A model generated the notes under the pieces. The model ran no database searches and was not told the DNA's origin. It worked only from the letters and a program-made list of their open reading frames with translations. The translations under genes were made by a program, and so were the position numbers. Shown one piece after another: positions 1 to 6,330 of a stretch of DNA of 8,020 nucleotides (positions are counted from its first letter, which is position 1; the number at the start of each line of letters is the position of its first letter). This DNA is from Firmicutes bacterium CAG:238 (GTDB lineage: Bacteria > Bacillota > Clostridia > Peptostreptococcales > Anaerovoracaceae): contig FR881963.1 in assembly GCA_000435615.1 (NCBI GenBank), positions 4,774-12,793 of the forward strand, given 5' to 3'.

Positions 1-493
1 GGACCGGGAATGCGGGGAGTCCGGGGAGGCTGAGAAAGCCGAAGAAGCCGAAACGCAGGCGCAAACCGCAAAGGATCCCGAAGAAGAGGCTTTGAACACG
101 AAGTACATGCGTCTGATGGCGGACTTCCAGAACTTCAAGCGCAGAACCGAAAAAGAAAAAAGTGACATTTATGCGTTCGCAAACGAGAAAATCGTCAAAG
201 AACTGCTTGATGTAATAGATAATTTTGAGAGGGCTCTCGCAGCCGGAAACGACGGCGACAAGTTCCTCGAAGGGATGGAGATGATTCTGAAGCAGCTTCT
301 CAGTGTACTTGAAAGAGCAGGCGTCTCCGAAATTAAATGTTTGGGCGAAGATTTTGACCCGAACTTTCACAACGCTGTGATGACCGAGGACAGCACCGAA
401 TATGAAAGCGGCAAAGTTACCGAGGTCTTGCAGAAGGGCTATATTTTGAACAGCCGTGTGGTAAGACCGGCGATGGTCAAAGTAGCAAATTAA
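1..493 (+). CDS. grpE: GrpE nucleotide exchange factor, 5' end missing
   Basis: GrpE is the cytoplasmic nucleotide exchange factor that releases ADP from DnaK. The reading frame is open from base 2 to the TAA at 491-493, giving 163 visible residues, so the true start lies before the window. The first ~30 residues are Glu/Ala-rich (runs of GEAEKAEEAE type), like the acidic disordered N-terminus of GrpE. Next comes the coiled-coil signature YMRLMADFQNFKRR, and the protein ends in the beta-domain motif GYILNSRVVRPAMVKVAN, both typical of the family. A TTG at 92 and an ATG at 107 are in frame, but both fall at or inside the conserved helix and are poor start choices. The gene sits 38 bp before dnaK, as in the hrcA-grpE-dnaK-dnaJ operon of Gram-positives; hrcA and the CIRCE operator are expected upstream but are not visible. 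Identification is very secure; only the N-terminus is unknown. Confidence 0.96.
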   Translation, partial: DRECGESGEAEKAEEAETQAQTAKDPEEEALNTKYMRLMADFQNFKRRTEKEKSDIYAFANEKIVKELLDVIDNFERALAAGNDGDKFLEGMEMILKQLLSVLERAGVSEIKCLGEDFDPNFHNAVMTEDSTEYESGKVTEVLQKGYILNSRVVRPAMVKVAN

Positions 494-516
494 AATGAAA
501 TTTAAACTTGAAAATC

Positions 517-523
517 AAGGAGG
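517..523 (+). promoter_or_regulatory. ribosome binding site of dnaK
   Basis: The sequence AAGGAGG lies 8 nt before the ATG at 532. It decides the start: an in-frame TTG at 508 lies upstream of this Shine-Dalgarno and would add eight residues not seen in DnaK proteins, while the ATG gives the normal MAKVIGIDLGTTNS N-terminus. Confidence 0.93.
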
Positions 524-531
524 AAAATAAA

Positions 532-2412
532 ATGGCAAAGGTAATTGGTATCGATTTAGGAACAACAAACAGCTGCGTAGCAGTATTAGAAGGCGGCGAA
601 CCTACGGTTATCGCCAATGCAGAAGGCATGAGAACGACTCCATCCGTAGTCGGTTTTAAGAAAGACGGAGAAAGACTGGTAGGAGAAACTGCAAAGAGAC
701 AGGCAGTTACAAATCCGGACAGAACCATTTCATCCATCAAGAGACATATGGGTGAAAACTACAAGGTAACAATTGACGGTAAGGATTACACACCGCAGGA
801 TATTTCCGCGATGATTCTTACAAAGTTAAAGAACGATGCAGAAAGCTATCTGGGAGAAAAAGTAACAGAAGCGGTTATCACAGTTCCTGCTTACTTCTCG
901 GATGCTCAGAAACAGGCAACCAAGGATGCCGGCAGAATCGCAGGTCTTGATGTAAAGAGAATCATCAACGAACCTACGGCAGCATCCCTTGCATACGGTC
1001 TCGATAAAGAAGAAGGCTCCCACAAGATTCTGGTATACGACCTCGGCGGCGGTACATTCGATGTATCCATCCTCGAACTCGGCGACGGCGTATTCGAAGT
1101 TCTTGCAACAAACGGTGATACACACCTCGGCGGCGATGACTTCGACGAAGTTCTTATGAACTACCTTGCAGACAAGTTCGCAAAGGAACACGGCGTAGAC
1201 CTCAGAGCTGACAAGATGGCACTCCAGAGATTAAAAGAAGCAGCAGAAAAGGCAAAGAAAGAACTTTCCGGCTCTCAGACTGCAAACATCAACCTTCCGT
1301 TCATCACGGTAACGGCTGACGGTCCGCTTCACATGAACGAAGACATCACGAGAGCAAAATTCGATCAGCTCACAGAGCACCTTGTACAGAGAACCATTGA
1401 ACCTATGAACAAGGCAATGAAAGATGCAGGCGTTACAAACGCAGACATTGCAAAGGTTATCTTGGTCGGCGGTTCCACAAGAATCCCGGCAGTTCAGGAA
1501 GCGGTTAAGAAAGTAACCGGCAAAGAACCGTTCAAGGGCATCAATCCGGATGAATGCGTTGCAATCGGTGCTGCAATTCAGGCAGGCGTTCTTACGGGCG
1601 AAGTTCACGACGTACTTCTTCTTGATGTTACACCGCTTTCACTTTCCATTGAAACACTGGGCGGCGTTGCAACGAAGTTAATCGAAAGAAATACAACAAT
1701 TCCTACAAAGAAGAGCCAGATCTTCTCAACTGCTGCTGATAACCAGACAGCTGTTGACATTCACGTAATGCAGGGTGAAAGAGAAATGGCAGCAGGCAAC
1801 ACCACATTAGGAAGATTCCAGCTGACAGGCATCGCACCGGCTCCTCGTGGAATTCCGCAGATTGAAGTTACATTCGATATCGATGCAAACGGTATTGTAA
1901 ATGTAAGCGCTAAGGATATGGGAACAGGCAAGGAACAGAGAATTACAATCACTTCCTCCACAAACCTTTCTGAAGATGAAATCAACAAGAAGGTAAAAGA
2001 AGCGGAACAGTATGCGGAAGAAGACAAGAAGAGAAAAGAAGAAGTTGAAATCAGAAACAGAGCAGAGTCCTTAATCTACGAGACAGAAAAATCTCTGAAG
2101 GAACTCGAAGGAAAGATTTCCGAAGACGAAAAGACTCAGATTACCGACGCAAAAGACCAGCTTCAGGCTGTTTTGAACAACGGTACGGTTGATCAGATTA
2201 AGGAAAAGACAGAAGCTTTGACTGAAAAATTCCACATTATCTCTACGAAACTCTATGAACAGGCACAGGCTGCACAGGCAGCAGGCGCAGCGGGAATGGG
2301 CGGCGCAGGTGCTGACGCGGCGGGAGCCGCAGACGCAGGCAGCCAGCAAGGTCCTACGGATGATAATGTAGTTGACGCAGATTACACGGTAGTGGATGAC
2401 GACAATAAATAA
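532..2412 (+). CDS. dnaK: Chaperone protein DnaK (Hsp70)
   Basis: DnaK is the ATP-driven Hsp70 chaperone of the cytoplasm, working with DnaJ (ATPase stimulation, substrate delivery) and GrpE (ADP release). The product is 626 residues, a normal length. Three Hsp70 signatures are visible: IDLGTTNS at residues 7-14, the phosphate-binding VYDLGGGTFDVS at about 168-179, and VILVGGSTRIP at about 309-319. The interdomain linker VLLLDVTP is at 361-368, followed by the substrate-binding beta domain and a helical lid. The tail is Ala/Gly-rich (AGMGGAGADAAGAADAG) and ends in an acidic DNVVDADYTVVDDDNK. Around residues 74-86 (MGENYKVTIDGKDY) the protein lacks the ~24-residue insertion found in proteobacterial DnaK, which points to a Gram-positive host. 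It sits between grpE and dnaJ in the heat-shock operon, probably under HrcA control from outside the window. No key residue appears to be missing. Confidence 0.99.
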   Translation: MAKVIGIDLGTTNSCVAVLEGGEPTVIANAEGMRTTPSVVGFKKDGERLVGETAKRQAVTNPDRTISSIKRHMGENYKVTIDGKDYTPQDISAMILTKLKNDAESYLGEKVTEAVITVPAYFSDAQKQATKDAGRIAGLDVKRIINEPTAASLAYGLDKEEGSHKILVYDLGGGTFDVSILELGDGVFEVLATNGDTHLGGDDFDEVLMNYLADKFAKEHGVDLRADKMALQRLKEAAEKAKKELSGSQTANINLPFITVTADGPLHMNEDITRAKFDQLTEHLVQRTIEPMNKAMKDAGVTNADIAKVILVGGSTRIPAVQEAVKKVTGKEPFKGINPDECVAIGAAIQAGVLTGEVHDVLLLDVTPLSLSIETLGGVATKLIERNTTIPTKKSQIFSTAADNQTAVDIHVMQGEREMAAGNTTLGRFQLTGIAPAPRGIPQIEVTFDIDANGIVNVSAKDMGTGKEQRITITSSTNLSEDEINKKVKEAEQYAEEDKKRKEEVEIRNRAESLIYETEKSLKELEGKISEDEKTQITDAKDQLQAVLNNGTVDQIKEKTEALTEKFHIISTKLYEQAQAAQAAGAAGMGGAGADAAGAADAGSQQGPTDDNVVDADYTVVDDDNK

Positions 2413-2428
2413 TGTGAAAAAAATGTAA

Positions 2429-2467
2429 ACCCGGGTGCCGGAGCGAAACTGCTCCGGCGTTTCGGGT
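2429..2467 (+). other. GC-rich intercistronic hairpin between dnaK and dnaJ
   Basis: A perfect 8-bp stem GCCGGAGC (2437-2444) / GCTCCGGC (2451-2458) with loop GAAACT is extended, across a small internal loop, by ACCCG (2429-2433) / CGGGT (2463-2467). It ends 5 nt before the dnaJ Shine-Dalgarno. No T-run follows, so it does not look like a rho-independent terminator. I infer a role in mRNA stability or partial attenuation that sets the DnaK:DnaJ ratio, or in limiting ribosome access to dnaJ. Confidence 0.72.
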
Positions 2468-2486
2468 GTAACGGAGAGGTTTTATT

Positions 2487-3638
2487 ATGGCAGAAAAACG
2501 CGATTATTACGAAGTGCTTGGCTTACAAAAGGGAGCGAGCGAGGATGAAATCAAAAAAGCTTTCCGAAAGATGGCGATGAAGTATCATCCCGACAAGAAT
2601 CCCGGAAACAAGGAAGCGGAAGAAAAATTTAAGGAAGTCAACGAAGCATACAGCGTTCTGTCTGACCCCGATAAAAAGAGCAAATATGACAGATTCGGAC
2701 ATGCCGGCGTAGACCCGAACGGCATGGGCGGCGCGGGCTTTGGCGGTTTCGGCGGAGCAGGCGGCTTCGGTGGCTTTGAAGATATATTCGATATGTTCGG
2801 CGGCGCGTTCGGCGGCTTTGGCGGCGGACAGCAGAGAAGAAGCAATCAGCCGAGAAAGGGCAGAGACCTTCAGAAGGCAATTACAATCACCTTTGAAGAG
2901 GCGGCGTTCGGCACGAGCAAAAAAATCGAACTCAGCAAATATGTACAGTGCCCGACCTGTAAGGGCGAGGGTGCAAAACCCGGAACAACGAAGAAAACCT
3001 GTCCGAAGTGCGGCGGCAGCGGTCAAATCAGCCAGGCACAGAGAACCCCGTTCGGGCAGTTCCAGACGGTTACAACCTGCGACCGGTGCGGCGGCAGCGG
3101 CAAGATCATCGAAGAACCTTGCCCGGACTGCAAAGGACAGGGAAAGGTCAAGAAGAATGTTACGATTTCGGTTGACATTCCGGCAGGCGTTGACAATGAG
3201 AGCGTAATTCCTATCAGAGGACAGGGCGAGCCGGGAATCAACGGCGGACCTGCAGGAGACCTGTACATCGTGCTGAATGTAAAACCGCACAAGGTCTTCA
3301 AGCGCAGGGGTGCTGACCTTTATCTGGAAATGCCGATCAGTTTCGATCAGGCAGCTCTGGGCGCGGAGATTATCGTACCGACGCTGGACGGCAAGGTTTC
3401 CTACAAGGTTCCTGCGGGAACGCAGCCGGGAACCACATTCCGTCTAAAGGACAAGGGCGTAAAATATCTGAAGCGCGAGGCAAAAGGCGACCTTTATGTA
3501 AAGGTGAATATTGAAGTGCCGACCAAACTTAATCACAAGCAGAAGAAGGCGATTGAGGACATGGCGAAGGAACTGACCGATGACTGCTATCAGAAGAAGA
3601 GCAGCTTCAAGGAAAAGTTCAAAGAAATTTTCAGCTAG
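2487..3638 (+). CDS. dnaJ: Chaperone protein DnaJ (type I Hsp40)
   Basis: DnaJ binds unfolded clients, delivers them to DnaK and stimulates its ATPase. The 383-residue product has all type I parts in order. The J domain is at 1-72 with the essential HPD at residues 34-36. A Gly/Phe-rich stretch is at about 76-114 (repeated GGFGG). A zinc domain carries four CxxCxGxG repeats (CPTCKGEG 155-162, CPKCGGSG 172-179, CDRCGGSG 198-205, CPDCKGQG 212-219). Two C-terminal beta domains follow, with GDLYIVLNVKPHKVFKRRGADLY at about 258-280. The second beta domain carries GVKYLKREAKGDLYVKV where most DnaJs have a GVP-x-LRG-x-GRGD type segment, a modest divergence. The start ATG has GGAGAGG (2473-2479) 7 nt upstream. 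It is the last intact gene of the heat-shock operon; the gap after it holds a foreign-looking gene tail and then a terminator. Confidence 0.98.
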   Translation: MAEKRDYYEVLGLQKGASEDEIKKAFRKMAMKYHPDKNPGNKEAEEKFKEVNEAYSVLSDPDKKSKYDRFGHAGVDPNGMGGAGFGGFGGAGGFGGFEDIFDMFGGAFGGFGGGQQRRSNQPRKGRDLQKAITITFEEAAFGTSKKIELSKYVQCPTCKGEGAKPGTTKKTCPKCGGSGQISQAQRTPFGQFQTVTTCDRCGGSGKIIEEPCPDCKGQGKVKKNVTISVDIPAGVDNESVIPIRGQGEPGINGGPAGDLYIVLNVKPHKVFKRRGADLYLEMPISFDQAALGAEIIVPTLDGKVSYKVPAGTQPGTTFRLKDKGVKYLKREAKGDLYVKVNIEVPTKLNHKQKKAIEDMAKELTDDCYQKKSSFKEKFKEIFS

Positions 3639-3761
3639 AAGTCATGCATGTCGCACGACCATGAATTCATTCAGACTGTCGCCGACCGGATTATCGAAAT
3701 TCATCCGGACGGAACGATTACAGATAAGGTGTGTACCTATGATGAATACATTAGCGAGTAA
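3639..3761 (+). pseudogene. 3'-terminal remnant of an ABC-F ATPase (YkpA/YbiT-like)
   Basis: The frame directly after the dnaJ stop reads KSC then MSHDHEFIQTVADRIIEI, then HPDGTITDKVCTYDEYISE and a TAA at 3759-3761. This matches the extreme C-terminus of ABC-F family ATPases (ribosome-associated, translation-factor or antibiotic-resistance type). It starts at the H-loop SHD that follows Walker B in the second ATPase domain, and continues with the (V/I)ANRIIE(I/L)-x-P-x-G-x-I-x-(D/K)-x-x-TYDEYL-like ending. Walker A, the signature motif and the rest of the ~500+ residue protein are absent. Upstream there is only the complete dnaJ, so a deletion or rearrangement joined dnaJ to this tail. An ATG at 3648 would give a 37-residue peptide, but there is no Shine-Dalgarno, so translation is unlikely. 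The match is by recall of the family pattern, not a search. An alternative is a misassembled junction. Confidence 0.78.
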
Positions 3762-3770
3762 TTTTTTGGT

Positions 3771-3802
3771 GGCAGCACGAGCCGTGCTGCCCATTTTTTT
3801 TT
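3771..3802 (+). terminator. Rho-independent terminator
   Basis: A perfect 9-bp inverted repeat GGCAGCACG (3771-3779) / CGTGCTGCC (3783-3791) with a 3-nt loop is followed two bases later by nine T residues (3794-3802). It begins 10 bp after the stop of the ABC-F remnant, so it was probably that gene's own terminator and now ends the grpE-dnaK-dnaJ transcript. Confidence 0.95.
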
Positions 3803-3834
3803 GCAAAAAATTCTAAAAAAATCCATTTTTCCCC

Positions 3835-3865
3835 TTGACTATACGGTAACAGTATACTTTATAAT
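3835..3865 (+). promoter_or_regulatory. Sigma-A promoter with 19-bp spacer and dyad, MerR-family-regulated type
   Basis: The -35 box TTGACT (3835-3840) and a consensus -10 TATAAT (3860-3865) are separated by 19 bp, too long for efficient unassisted transcription. The spacer holds an inverted repeat TATAC (3840-3844) / GTATA (3852-3856), centred at 3848 and abutting the -35 box. This geometry (over-long spacer, dyad slightly toward the -35) is the known arrangement for MerR-family activators such as NmlR/AdhR-like regulators, which untwist the DNA. No MerR-type gene lies in the window, so the regulator and its inducer are unknown. It drives the transporter at 3894. Confidence 0.7.
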
Positions 3866-3893
3866 TGTCTTAGAAGAAAGAGGTGAATAAAAA

Positions 3894-5315
3894 ATGAAAC
3901 TCCCTTTTAAGACGAAGTTATCGTACGGAATAGGAGGAATATGCGACAACGCATTATATACTTTAACCGGTACCTATTTGCTTTTGTACCTAACAACAGT
4001 AGCGGGCGTTAACCCTGCAATCGCCGGAACGATTTCGGCAATCGGCTCAATTTGGGAAGCGATTTGCGGACCGATTATCGGATTTAAGTCTGACGCGACC
4101 TTGTCACGATACGGGCGGAGAAAACCGTTCCTGATGATTGCATCTTTCCCGGTTGCGATTATCACGAGCATGTTGTTTACGACGATAGATGCATCACCGA
4201 CCGTGAAGATAATCTATTACGGTCTTATGATTGTGCTTTTCTGGACGGTCTTTGCGACATTCTTTGTTCCGTACCTCACCTGGGGTTCGGACCTTACGGA
4301 GGACTACAACGAAAGGACGGTTCTGCGTTCCTACGCGTATGTGGGAAATCAGGTCGGAATGTGCATCGGCATGGTACTTCCTACGATTATCGTCGATTAC
4401 TGCATGAACCTGGGCAAGACAACGCAGCAGTCCTGGCAGATGGTCGGCATTTTTACAGGTGTGGCAGGAGGAACCGCGCTTCTGATATGTGCGCTTACGA
4501 TACATAAGGACGACAACAAAAATTTCAAGAAGCCGGAAAAGAAAGAGCCTTTCCTGAAACTTTCCATGGTTGCGGGAATGTTCAAAGAGTATTTCGAGAT
4601 TCTCAAGCTGAAACCGATTCTTTTCCTGCTCGGTGCCAGCGTGGTATATCTCGTTGCAAATACGATTTTCTCGTCGGACAGAGTTTTCTATATGACATAT
4701 AACCTGGGAATGGGCGACAAGACCATTTCGATGATGATGCTCATCATAACGGTAACCGGCGTGTTGTTTGTGCCGTTTGTGGCGAAGCTGTCCGAGAAAA
4801 CAGACAAAAAATATGTTTTCATGGGCGGAATCGGCATCGTGGGTCTGCTTATGATCGGCGCAAGGTTTATCGGTGTGAACTCTCTTACCGCAGTTATTGT
4901 AATCTGCGTGATTTACTCGGTGGCGAATACCTGCTACTGGCAGCTCATGCCTTCGATGATCTATGACGTGTGCGAAGTGGAAGAGCTTATTTCGGGCGAA
5001 AAACGATCCGGAGCAGTTATCTCGCTGCAGGCACTTTCCGAGTCGATATCGATTGCGGTAGGACTTCAGGTTCTCGGCATTATTCTTGACATGGCAGGGT
5101 TTGCAAACGAGTCGGCGGTGCAGCCGGAAACAGCTCTTACATGGGTAAGCAACAGCTTCACGCTGATTCCGGGAATTTTCATGCTGCTGGTGGTACTCAT
5201 GATGACAAAATACCCGATTAACCGTGACAACTTCAACCGCGTACTTGCGGCTCTCAACAGACGCAAAGCCGGAGAAGAAGTTGACATCAAGGAATTCGAG
5301 GATATATTTGAATAA
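3894..5315 (+). CDS. GPH-family (MelB-like) cation symporter of the major facilitator superfamily
   Basis: This is a 473-residue inner-membrane transporter of the glycoside-pentoside-hexuronide:cation symporter family. Hydrophobicity fits 12 membrane segments, roughly 11-36, 42-62, 77-97, 103-127, 145-167, 182-203, a charged central loop 204-237, then 240-262, 275-297, 306-328, 331-352, 378-400 and 420-440 (counting some as merged). Family marks are KLSYGIGG at 8-15, GFKSDATLSRYGRRKPF at 63-79, FVPYLTWGSDLTEDYNERT at 124-142, and the helix X-XI loop MIYDVCEVEELISGEKRSG at 355-373. By my recalled alignment, residues 1-60 match E. coli/Salmonella MelB without gaps. The Na+/H+ site residues D55, N58 and D59 are E55, C58 and G59 here, and MelB D19 is N19, so coupling ion and substrate may differ. 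The ribosome binding site AAAGAGGTG (3877-3885) is 8 nt before the ATG. It is a single-gene unit between two terminators; the substrate cannot be assigned. Confidence 0.9.
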   Translation: MKLPFKTKLSYGIGGICDNALYTLTGTYLLLYLTTVAGVNPAIAGTISAIGSIWEAICGPIIGFKSDATLSRYGRRKPFLMIASFPVAIITSMLFTTIDASPTVKIIYYGLMIVLFWTVFATFFVPYLTWGSDLTEDYNERTVLRSYAYVGNQVGMCIGMVLPTIIVDYCMNLGKTTQQSWQMVGIFTGVAGGTALLICALTIHKDDNKNFKKPEKKEPFLKLSMVAGMFKEYFEILKLKPILFLLGASVVYLVANTIFSSDRVFYMTYNLGMGDKTISMMMLIITVTGVLFVPFVAKLSEKTDKKYVFMGGIGIVGLLMIGARFIGVNSLTAVIVICVIYSVANTCYWQLMPSMIYDVCEVEELISGEKRSGAVISLQALSESISIAVGLQVLGIILDMAGFANESAVQPETALTWVSNSFTLIPGIFMLLVVLMMTKYPINRDNFNRVLAALNRRKAGEEVDIKEFEDIFE

Positions 5316-5351
5316 GCCCTTGACAAAAGGTAAATAATAATAAAGAAGTCG

Positions 5352-5393
5352 GAGCAGCCCGCTTGGTTTGAGCAGGGCTGTTCTTATGTTTTT
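5352..5393 (+). terminator. Rho-independent terminator after the transporter gene
   Basis: GAGCAGCCC (5352-5360) pairs with GGGCTGTTC (5375-5383), one G-T pair included. An inner GCT/AGC extends the stem (one bulged A) around a TGGTTTG loop. A T-rich but interrupted tail TTATGTTTTT (5384-5393) follows. The broken U-tract suggests moderate strength, so some read-through into rapZ is possible. Confidence 0.78.
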
Positions 5394-5409
5394 GCGTTGC
5401 GGAAAAGGG

Positions 5410-5415
5410 TATAAT
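5410..5415 (+). promoter_or_regulatory. Probable -10 box of the rapZ promoter
   Basis: A consensus TATAAT lies 31 bp before the rapZ ATG, just after the preceding terminator. The matching -35 region (around 5387-5392, TGTTTT) is poor, so this promoter is likely weak or partly dependent on read-through. Confidence 0.5.
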
Positions 5416-5446
5416 ATGATAAGATGAAAAAGAGGCAGGTAACGAT

Positions 5447-6298
5447 ATGGAAGTTGTAATTATCACAGGATTGTCGGGTGCCGGAAAGACTAAGGCGGCT
5501 GACTGGTTTGAGGACAAGGGCTATTATTGCATCGATAATATGCCGCCCGCACTTATTAAGAATTTCATAGATTTAAGCTTAACCGGGGCAAAGAGCATTA
5601 AGAAGGCTGCCTTTGTGATTGACGTGCGCGGAGGCAGTTTTTTCGGTGATCTTCAGGCAAGCATAGCGGGGCTTGAAAGAGATGAAAACGTGGATTTCAA
5701 GATTTTGTTTATCGAGGCTTCCAATGAGACTTTGATAAGGAGATATAACGAGAGCAGGAGAATCCATCCGCTTTCGACGGCGGCGATAACCTCGGAAGTC
5801 ATAGAGGAAGAACGGAAGAAACTTGCGGAACTCAGGACGCATGCCACATATATCATAGACACGTCCACGCTTAAGGTTGCAGAGCTCAATTCGGAACTCG
5901 ACCGGCTGTTTGCAAGGGGAGAAGCGGGCGATTCCTTTATACTGAATTTTATGTCATTTGGGTATAAACACGGTATTCCGCTCGAAGCCGACTGGGTTCT
6001 GGATGTGCGCTTCATACCGAATCCTTACTATGTGCCGAGTCTGAAATCGCTGACGGGCAATAACAAAAAAGTTTCGCAATATGTGCTGAAACAGGACATT
6101 GCAAAAGAATTTATCAACAGACTGGTGGAAATCATCAAGCGTCTGATTCCGTGTTACATCAAAGAAGGAAAGTACAGTCTGACCGTTGCGCTGGGGTGCA
6201 CGGGAGGGCATCACCGCTCGGTTGCGGTTGCCAATGAGGTGTACCGGATTTTTTCGGAGGAAGGACGCCGGGTTACGCTTGAGCATAGGGATTTGTAA
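5447..6298 (+). CDS. rapZ: RapZ/YvcJ family nucleotide-binding regulator
   Basis: This is a cytoplasmic P-loop protein of the RapZ (YvcJ) family. E. coli RapZ is an RNA-binding adaptor that steers RNase E to GlmZ and senses glucosamine-6-phosphate. The Gram-positive YvcJ binds and hydrolyses ATP/GTP, and its role is less clear. The product has 283 residues, the usual length. Visible marks are Walker A GLSGAGKT at 8-15, GYYCIDNMP at 25-33, the Walker B-like FVIDVRGG at 56-63, RRYNESRRIHPL at 98-109, and the C-terminal domain signatures FGYKHGIPLEADWVLDVRF at 171-189 and GCTGGHHRSVAVANEVY at 250-266. The start ATG is preceded by AGAGG (5431-5435), 11 nt away, and by GCAGGT closer in; the upstream ATG at 5424 is out of frame. 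In most Gram-positives this gene lies next to yvcK/gluP and whiA; here fic follows instead and a transporter precedes it. Confidence 0.95.
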   Translation: MEVVIITGLSGAGKTKAADWFEDKGYYCIDNMPPALIKNFIDLSLTGAKSIKKAAFVIDVRGGSFFGDLQASIAGLERDENVDFKILFIEASNETLIRRYNESRRIHPLSTAAITSEVIEEERKKLAELRTHATYIIDTSTLKVAELNSELDRLFARGEAGDSFILNFMSFGYKHGIPLEADWVLDVRFIPNPYYVPSLKSLTGNNKKVSQYVLKQDIAKEFINRLVEIIKRLIPCYIKEGKYSLTVALGCTGGHHRSVAVANEVYRIFSEEGRRVTLEHRDL

Positions 6299-6330
6299 AG
6301 CGAAGGATTAAGAAAGATCGGTAGGTAAAA

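Noticed and set aside
508..531. TTG at 508 as the dnaK start
   Set aside because: It lies upstream of the AAGGAGG and would add eight residues not found in DnaK; the ATG at 532 is correctly spaced.
494..531. CIRCE operator or separate promoter before dnaK
   Set aside because: The 38-bp gap contains no TTAGCACTC-type repeat and no -35/-10 pair; it holds only the ribosome binding site.
826..2349. Several minus-strand open frames opposite dnaK
   Set aside because: Antisense frames of dnaK are commonly open because of its codon bias; these are Cys/Phe-rich and show no protein motif.
2740..3207. 155-codon plus-strand frame inside dnaJ
   Set aside because: It is out of frame with dnaJ, its Ala/Arg/Ser-rich composition comes from the G/F-rich and zinc-repeat DNA, and it has no ribosome binding site.
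2523..3290. Long open frame on the minus strand opposite dnaJ (255 codons)
   Set aside because: It lies fully antisense to a certain dnaJ, has a Cys/Arg/Ala-skewed composition typical of antisense frames, no recognisable motif and no ribosome binding site.
3580..3816. 78-codon frame overlapping the dnaJ end and the terminator
   Set aside because: It runs through the dnaJ 3' end and into the terminator hairpin and T-run; the other frame here has the clear ABC-F match.
5320..5348. TTGACA after the transporter stop as a promoter -35
   Set aside because: No acceptable -10 lies 16-18 bp downstream, and transcription would run straight into the terminator at 5352.
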